A stretch of 64,000 nucleotides of DNA from Io17-Chloro-G2 sp965226915. Its GTDB lineage: Bacteria > Chloroflexota > Dehalococcoidia > Lucifugimonadales > UBA3495. Made by a program: the position numbers and the translations under genes. Numbering within the stretch: position 1 is the first letter of the stretch; each line of letters begins with the position of its first letter. The stretch is taken from contig CBDDEJ010000007.1 of the NCBI GenBank assembly GCA_965226915.1, positions 248,001 through 312,000 on the forward strand. Reading direction: 5' to 3'. The notes under the pieces were generated by a model. That model searched no databases and was not told where the DNA came from. It saw only the letters and a program-made list of their open reading frames with translations. Shown here piece by piece: positions 58,963 to 64,000 of this stretch.

Positions 58963-60759
58963 CTAGAAGCCCGGCTGAAAAGCCCTGCTGTGACGAGATG
59001 AGGTGGAGGATAACCAGTGGACTGGGCCAAGTCTGAGACTAAGGGCGACCCATCTGGCCGCGGCCAATATGAATTGGGCAGTAACGATGGGCGACCCGGC
59101 GGCGAGCCGGTCCGGTCTATTCTCTGTTTTATTGGGGGAGGAGCCTGAAGCCTGGGACATCATCCCCATCCTGGTAGCCACCAGGGTCAGGTTGGCCACC
59201 GTGGCTGCCAGGAGTAGCTGAAAGAGGGTCTTGGCCCGACCAAAGTAGCGAGATTGGCGGACCCCCAGTTGCACCAGCCGAGCCAGGCGATGCTCGACCA
59301 CCTGCCGCCGGCTGCGGTATTCGGCGAAGCTCTCACTTTTCTGGAAGGCCCGGGCTTGTTGCAGGAGCGCCTCTTGGGGATGGAGAGTCACCGTACGGCC
59401 TTTGCCCTCTCCAGCTGCCACGCACTGGGACCGCAGGGGGCATACGCCACAGACCGCCGGGTCGAATTGAAAACTCTGGACCGGATAGGTCTGACCCAAC
59501 CGGTTGGTCCGGGTGCCGAAGGTCCGCAAGGTGTGGGTAACATTACCGGCTGGGCAGGTGACGGTGCCGGCCGCCAGGTCGATCTGGAAGTCCTCTTTGG
59601 GGAAGTGGTCTTTTCTGGGACGACCCGGCACCTTGGCTATTAGCGTCCGACCGGCATCGGCAAAGGCCTGCCGCGTCCCGCCATCCCCATAGGCCGCATC
59701 CCCAATGGTCTCCTCCACAGCTATGCCCGTGTTCTCTTCACTCTGCTCCACCAGTTCCAGGACTCCGGTGTTGTCACCGGCATTGCCGGGCAGGATATCT
59801 ACCGCGGTCACCAGTTGGGAATCGGTATCCACCACCACGGCAGCCTTATGTCCGTCGAAGCGTTTGCTGCTGCTTTTGCGCCCATGGCGCATCTCCGGGT
59901 CGTGCGCCGAAGGGACCCGGTCCCGGCTTACGCCATCCTTCAGGGCCGGACCATCCTCCTGCCGTTCCACATCTTGCAAGAGGAGTTGCCCCAAGAGTTC
60001 CGCTGCTTCTCCAATAGCCTGGCGCTCAGGACTATCTGCGGGAAATCTACCTTGGGCCTGACGGGCCAGTTCCAATACCAGGTCAGCATCGGCTACTATC
60101 TTCTGCAGTAAGGCTTGCCGCTCTTTCTTGTTGTCCCAGTCAATCCCCGCCTCTCCCTTCACACTGGAGCCAAAGTAAAGCTCCAGGCCGTGTCTCAAGG
60201 CCCACTCCTCGGCCCGGGTCCCATCCAGTTGGGCCAGTGCCCGGACCACCTGGACGATGCCGTCGGCCAGCAGGTTGTAGGTGTCCTTGACCGCTCCCCG
60301 GCCCAGAATGTAGGTGGTGTCCACCGCCACCTTCATCCGCCGTCCTTTCAGGCAGCCGGTCTGCCGGGCGAATTGGAGGCTGCGCTGAAAGACGGCCCGC
60401 ACCCGGTCGTGGAGGATCAGCTGGGCTCGAAACAGTTGCAGGGTGCTCTTGGCAAAGGGACGGTCCTCCACCTCAATCCCCAACGCCACCTTCCACCGGA
60501 TATCGAAGTCCGCCCTCTGCTTGGCTTCCAGGTCGCTCACTTTGTCGTAGGCTTGCAACAACAGCGCGGTGGCCACCAGACTGGGCGCCACGCTATCCCG
60601 GCCATTGTCCGGGCAATACAGTTCGGCGAAGTCTTCGTCTCGAAATAGCTGACCCCGCAGGGAGGCCAGGAAGCCGTAGAAGGAGCCGCGGCCCACATAG
60701 TCCAGGTAGAGATGGTCCGCTTCCAGGAACCCCAGCTGTTTAGAGCGTTTTCCCAGCAT
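58963..60759 (-). CDS. IS1182-family transposase
   Basis: A 598-residue DDE transposase. The N-terminal part (YFGFL-like start YVGRGSFYGFLASLRGQLF, DNGRDSVAPSLVATALLLQ, FDIRWKVALGIEVEDRPFAKSTL read in parts) is the DUF772-type domain. The core has KVAVDTTYILGRGAVKDTYNL, DPEMRHGRKSSSKRFDGHKA, DAAYGDGGTRQAF and a Cys-rich region (CPAGNVTH, CGVCPLRSQCV). The final codons read FQPGF and the stop TAG is supplied by the CTAG outside the element. It appears intact. Confidence 0.9.
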   Translation of the reverse strand: MLGKRSKQLGFLEADHLYLDYVGRGSFYGFLASLRGQLFRDEDFAELYCPDNGRDSVAPSLVATALLLQAYDKVSDLEAKQRADFDIRWKVALGIEVEDRPFAKSTLQLFRAQLILHDRVRAVFQRSLQFARQTGCLKGRRMKVAVDTTYILGRGAVKDTYNLLADGIVQVVRALAQLDGTRAEEWALRHGLELYFGSSVKGEAGIDWDNKKERQALLQKIVADADLVLELARQAQGRFPADSPERQAIGEAAELLGQLLLQDVERQEDGPALKDGVSRDRVPSAHDPEMRHGRKSSSKRFDGHKAAVVVDTDSQLVTAVDILPGNAGDNTGVLELVEQSEENTGIAVEETIGDAAYGDGGTRQAFADAGRTLIAKVPGRPRKDHFPKEDFQIDLAAGTVTCPAGNVTHTLRTFGTRTNRLGQTYPVQSFQFDPAVCGVCPLRSQCVAAGEGKGRTVTLHPQEALLQQARAFQKSESFAEYRSRRQVVEHRLARLVQLGVRQSRYFGRAKTLFQLLLAATVANLTLVATRMGMMSQASGSSPNKTENRPDRLAAGSPIVTAQFILAAARWVALSLRLGPVHWLSSTSSRHSRAFQPGF

Positions 60760-60839
60760 CCCCTGCCTCCCACACCCATTAAATTATCCTGACAACTATA
60801 TCGGAACAGTCGAGGTCAGTGCACTTTTCGGCCAGACTT
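58967..60839 (-). mobile_element. IS1182-family insertion sequence between CTAG sites (1873 bp)
   Basis: Both ends start alike, AAGCCCGGCTGAAAAG at 58967 and AAGTCTGGCCGAAAAG (inverted) at 60839, and CTAG lies immediately outside each (58963-58966, 60840-60843). MITE A abuts the right CTAG. The ends resemble those of MITE B, so this element is a candidate source of MITE mobility. Confidence 0.85.
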
Positions 60840-60843
60840 CTAG

Positions 60844-60988
60844 TACTACAACGACGCGTTATCCTACAAGGTAACTCGTGGGCGGATTTTGAAGCTGGCA
60901 ACGAACGAGTGCGAGTCTCCCATGATGAACGGTCCGTAGCTGAAGAAGAAGACCTGAGCGTGTTTTCTCATAACGCGTCGTTGTAGTA
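60844..60988. mobile_element. MITE A, copy 2
   Basis: The 145-bp element, one base different from copy 1 (12799-12943), with CTAG at 60840-60843 and 60989-60992. Its terminal repeats pair perfectly here. It interrupts the kinase remnant at M-G-R-L (ATG GGA CGT CTA G). Confidence 0.88.
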
Positions 60989-61460
60989 CTAGACGTCCCA
61001 TAGCCTGGGCTTCACGCTGAATGCGGGCGCCGGACGTATCGTCCAAACCCACTGTGTTGATCAACGCGAAAGCGACTTCGCGGTCCAATAAGGTGTCGTG
61101 GGCCAAACTTTTTTCTTGTCGCCCTCACCCAGGAACTGCTTGACCTCATAGCGGCCGTTGGCGAAGGAGACCGGTTGTCCCGGAGCCAGTTCCCGCGCCA
61201 GGACTATCGGTGGCGGAGATAGTGAGTGAATCGCCGCCGCCTGGGTTAGACCGCCTAGGGCCCGGTCTGAGGGCCCGGTCTGAACTGGCCAAGAATCTAA
61301 GGGCGTCAGCATTGTCTGGGTCTAGCGTCAGGACCGTTTGGGCCCGGTCGCGAACGAAGGCCCAGTTCAGCTGGTCGACCGCTTCGTCAATTTGATCAAA
61401 CAGCCGGTCGATGCGGCGCTCGAATCGATCGCTGATCGTTATAGCCAATTTGTTCTGCAC
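60989..61460 (-). pseudogene. Remnant of a second Ser/Thr kinase gene
   Basis: The leader (MQNKLAITISDRFERRIDRLFDQIDE, read in parts) and the start of a kinase domain (FANGRYEVKQFLGEG, then DTLLDREVAFALI, AQAMGRL) resemble the kinase at 27632-28724. The frame changes at least twice (about 61250 and about 61110), and MITE A ends it at GRL. The rest of the kinase is missing beyond the IS1182 element, so a deletion accompanied the insertions. Confidence 0.8.
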
Positions 61461-61663
61461 GTACCTATCCTCGAAAGCATTGGGTGATGCGACGCGTTGT
61501 GACTAGGGGAGTTTGCCCTCTCCCAGCCAATTTTGCTCATTATTGAACTCCAATACCCCCCGGAACCACTGGCCGGTGTGTTGCTGTTGTCCGGCGCCGC
61601 CGGAACCAGTCCGAATGCGCCTGCTGCAGCCGGCGCCGAAATGACACGTTCTTGTGCCGCCAT
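61439..61663 (-). CDS. Small hypothetical protein
   Basis: A 74-residue ORF from ATG 61663 behind a perfect AAGGAGG at 8-nt spacing. The start MAAQERVISAPAAAGAFGLVP is hydrophobic and may be a weak signal; the rest is Ser/Gly/Asn rich (NTPASGSGGYWSSIMSKIGW). It overlaps the kinase remnant start by 22 bp. No family recognised. The strong ribosome site and the repeat operator upstream favour expression. Confidence 0.4.
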   Translation of the reverse strand: MAAQERVISAPAAAGAFGLVPAAPDNSNTPASGSGGYWSSIMSKIGWERANSPSHNASHHPMLSRIGTCRTNWL

Positions 61664-61728
61664 AAGCGAACCTCCTTGATGATTTGGGGAAGTATCGCAA
61701 CCTATCTCGAATTATTAACGAAAAATTA

Positions 61729-61755
61729 GTGACGCTGTGGTGACATTTTTGTGAC
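61729..61755. promoter_or_regulatory. Three GTGAC direct repeats with an 11-bp period
   Basis: GTGAC occurs at 61729, 61740 and 61751, exactly 11 bp apart (on the minus strand TTGTCAC, ATGTCAC and GCGTCAC with 4-nt gaps). This is the layout of OmpR/PhoB-type operators (Pho box: 7-mer repeats, 11-bp period, CTGTCAT). It lies 66-92 bp upstream of the ORF starting at 61663. Confidence 0.5.
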
Positions 61756-62091
61756 AAATGGTCCAGCCGCCGGTCCATGATCATCTGCCATATGGCGCCG
61801 AATCCCTTGTCATACCGCTGGCTCACGCTCGTCGTGCGCTGTGCAATTTCAAAACTACCCGGCACAGTTCACAAAATCAGCAGCTCAATAGACGTGTGGC
61901 GAGCCCGAAATGTCACGATTCATTCGCTGATCAAAATCCCGGTAGTCGCTAATTCAGGAATTCACGCTTGCGGTCCTGACACGTGGAACAAACGGACTCA
62001 GTGACCTACCTAGGAGCAGGAAAAGAAGACACTAGCGGAAGGGCAAGAAACCGGAGACTTCAGCGCCGGGCGCCAAGCTGGATATGCGTAG
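61756..62091. other. Intergenic region before tex, no gene seen
   Basis: About 336 bp with only short frames and no hairpin-T-run. On the minus strand it follows the tex stop; a terminator was not recognised. Confidence 0.4.
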
Positions 62092-64000
62092 CTACTCTTG
62101 GGGACGATCTTTCATGCTTAGAGAGATGCGTTTGCGGTCTATGTCCACTTGCAGCACCGTCACCGTGACCCGCTGATTCACTTTGACCACTTCGCCGGGA
62201 TTACGCACGAAACGATCAGCCAGCTGGCTGATGTGCACCAATCCGTCTTGATGCACTCCAATGTCCACGAAGGCGCCAAAGGCTGTGACGTTGGTCACGA
62301 GGCCTGGCAGCCGCATTCCTTCCTCAAGGTCTTGGATCGCCTGAACTCCCTCGGCAAAAGCGAATGGCTCGAATTCCTGGCGCGGGTCCCTTCCGGGGCG
62401 GGCCAATTCGGCCATGATATCCCTAAGCGTCGGGAGTCCCGCCGCATCACTCACATAGTCACCAAGATCGATGCGCGAGCGCATGGATTCATCAGTCATC
62501 AAATCTTTGACATTGCAACCCTGGGCCTTGGCCATGGTTTGGACCAATTTGTAGCTTTCGGGATGGACGGCGCTGGCGTCCAGCGGTTGGCCGCCGTCTC
62601 GAATGCGAAGAAAACCAGCCGCTTGCTCGAATGCCTTCGGCCCCAGGCGAGGCACTTTGAGGAGGTCTCACCTGGACTTAAAGCCTCCATGGGCATCCCG
62701 GTATTCCTGGATTGCTTTAGCCAGGCTGGGGCCCAAACCAGACACGTAGCTCAGTAGTTGCTGGCTGGCGGTGTTGACCTCAACTCCCACGCCGTTAACG
62801 CAACTGACTACGACATCGTTCAGCTTGCCTTGGAGCCGGCCCTGGTCGATGTCGTGCTGGTACTGGCCTACGCCGATCGACTGAGGATCGATCTTCACCA
62901 GTTCGGCCAGCGGGTCCATCAAGCGCCGCCCGATGGATATGGCCCCTCTAACCATAATATCAAGATCGGGAAACTCATCTCGCGCAGCTTGGGACGCGGA
63001 GTAGACCGAAGCGCCGCTCTCGCTGACCATGACTATCTGAACACCTTCATCCAAGCCCGAACCCCGAAGAAACGCTTCGGTCTCTCGCCCGCCCGTTCCG
63101 TTGCCCACGGCGATGACCTCAGGCTCGTGACGTTGGCAAAGATCCAAAACGGTTTGGGCTGCCTCGGCCGCCTGCCTCTCGCCAAGTAAGGGATAGATCG
63201 TCGCCGGCTCGAGGAACTTGCCCAGCGAATCCAGAACCGCAATTTTGCAACCGGTGCGCACTCCGGGATCTATCGCTAACATGCGTTTTTGCCCCACCGG
63301 CGGCGCCAGCAGCAATTGGCGAAGGTTGTCGGCGAATACAATGGCGGCGACCGCATCGGCCCGCGCCTTTGCTGCGTTGCGAGCTTCGGTCTCAATCGAC
63401 GGTCCCAGGAGACGCTTATAACTGTCCGCGATGGCCAGGAGCACCTGCTGCGAGCATTCGTTGGACCGCCCGTCTGCGTCGTCGTTTGAATCTACGACTG
63501 AATCCACGACGAACAACGTTTCCAGTTGCCTTACCACCTCCTCTTCCGGCGGCGCCAGGCGCAACGTCAACATAGACTCTTTCTCGCCCCGAAACATTGC
63601 CAGAACGCGGTGGGATGGAGCCTGGACCAATGGTTCTTGCCAGTCGAAGTAATCCCGGTATTTAACTGCTTCCGCTTCTTTGCCGTGGGTCAATTTGGAA
63701 TTCAAAAGTCTTCGCTGACCCACTCGGCCATGATGTCCCGGGCGCCCTGCAACGCGTCGGCGAGGCCTTCGACGCCATTCTCCGGGTCCACCGCAGAGGC
63801 CGCCTGGGCCGCCACGTCTATGTCTTCCTGCATCCAAAGGAGTCTGGCCAATGGCTCCAGACCCTTCTCCCGGGCAATGGTCGCCCTGGTGCGGCGCTTG
63901 GGGCGGTAGGGAAGGTAGATGTCTTCCAATACCGCCAAAGTCCCGGCCGCCTGAACTCGGTCTCTCAAGTCCTCGGTGAGCAGGTCCCTCGCTTGCAAAG
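62092..64000 (-). pseudogene. tex: Tex transcription accessory protein, two lesions, runs off the window
   Basis: Tex is an RNA-binding S1-domain protein conserved in bacteria. Three open pieces belong together. The first (to 63702) has EDIYLPYRPKRRTRATIAREKGLEPLA, read in parts. The second (from about 63700 to 62668) has KYRDYFDWQEPLV, the RuvX/YqgF-like core LAIDPGVRTGCKIAVLD, SIGVGQYQHDID and GLGPSLAKAIQEYRD. The third (62655-62092) has VPRLGPKAFEQAAGFLRI and the S1 domain FGAFVDIGVHQDGLVHIS. Between first and second the frame is lost with about 15 residues. Between second and third there is an in-frame TGA (62668-62670), perhaps from CGA. The N-terminus lies beyond 64000. Confidence 0.85.

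Noticed and set aside
59003..60648. Plus-strand ORFs opposite the IS1182 transposase
   Set aside because: They are antisense frames of an intact 598-residue transposase.

Overview
The window reads as a chromosomal stretch of a free-living bacterium, most likely a Chloroflexota of the Dehalococcoidia/SAR202 type. This is inferred from an rsmH-ftsA-ftsZ block with no peptidoglycan genes inside it, a B12-dependent class II ribonucleotide reductase with its own NrdR, an F420-type luciferase-like oxidoreductase, paired thiamine-diphosphate decarboxylase subunits, VOC and MaoC-like enzymes, and GatCA beside AsnRS. No rRNA or tRNA gene was recognised, so the placement is provisional.

Layout. 1-12.7 kb is housekeeping on the + strand: rsmH end, ftsA, ftsZ, nrdR, nrdJ, pdxA, proC, yggT, a broken P-loop kinase, a frameshifted pepA and a VOC protein. 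12.7-13.1 kb carries two abutting MITE-like elements. 13.3-24.3 kb is transport and metal homeostasis: an MFS carrier, a Fur-family regulator with a nickel/cobalt permease, an oxidoreductase, a cupin, an amidohydrolase, and a ferric-iron ABC system divergent from its ATPase and followed by a DtxR-type regulator. 24.5-28.7 kb holds a three-gene TPP enzyme cluster, a PIN/HTH toxin-antitoxin pair and a kinase gene broken by a MITE. 28.9-39.7 kb holds asnS, an orphan broken higA, gatCA, a CDF exporter, an MFS carrier, an SDR, and a zur-znuA-znuC-znuB zinc operon whose permease is frameshifted.

From 39.8 kb to the end the window is an insertion-sequence landscape. There are complete elements of the IS66, ISAs1, IS3 and IS1182 families, three of them with visible exact target duplications (the IS1182 element sits between CTAG copies), and an IS1380-type transposase. 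Between them lie two VOC/MaoC gene sets, a PHP phosphoesterase, a second TPP pair, a 17-copy 15-bp tandem repeat, an LLM oxidoreductase, threonine aldolase, a TPR lipoprotein split by IS3, and a tex gene with two lesions running off the right edge.

Three observations stand out. (1) A 167-bp inverted repeat at 49953-50697 flanks 411 bp; inverting the middle would join a membrane-anchor ORF in frame to a YceI domain that now lacks a start, so this may be a DNA switch. (2) Two MITE families and an IS1182-family element all sit between CTAG tetranucleotides, nest against one another and share end sequences; the IS transposase takes its stop codon from the CTAG. (3) nrdR and nrdJ share one promoter design, consensus -35/-10 boxes with two palindromes starting at about +1 and about +30. 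Many genes are broken by one lesion (pepA, znuB, higA, tex, P-loop kinase, two transposases). This may be real decay or uncorrected assembly indels, and only read data can decide.
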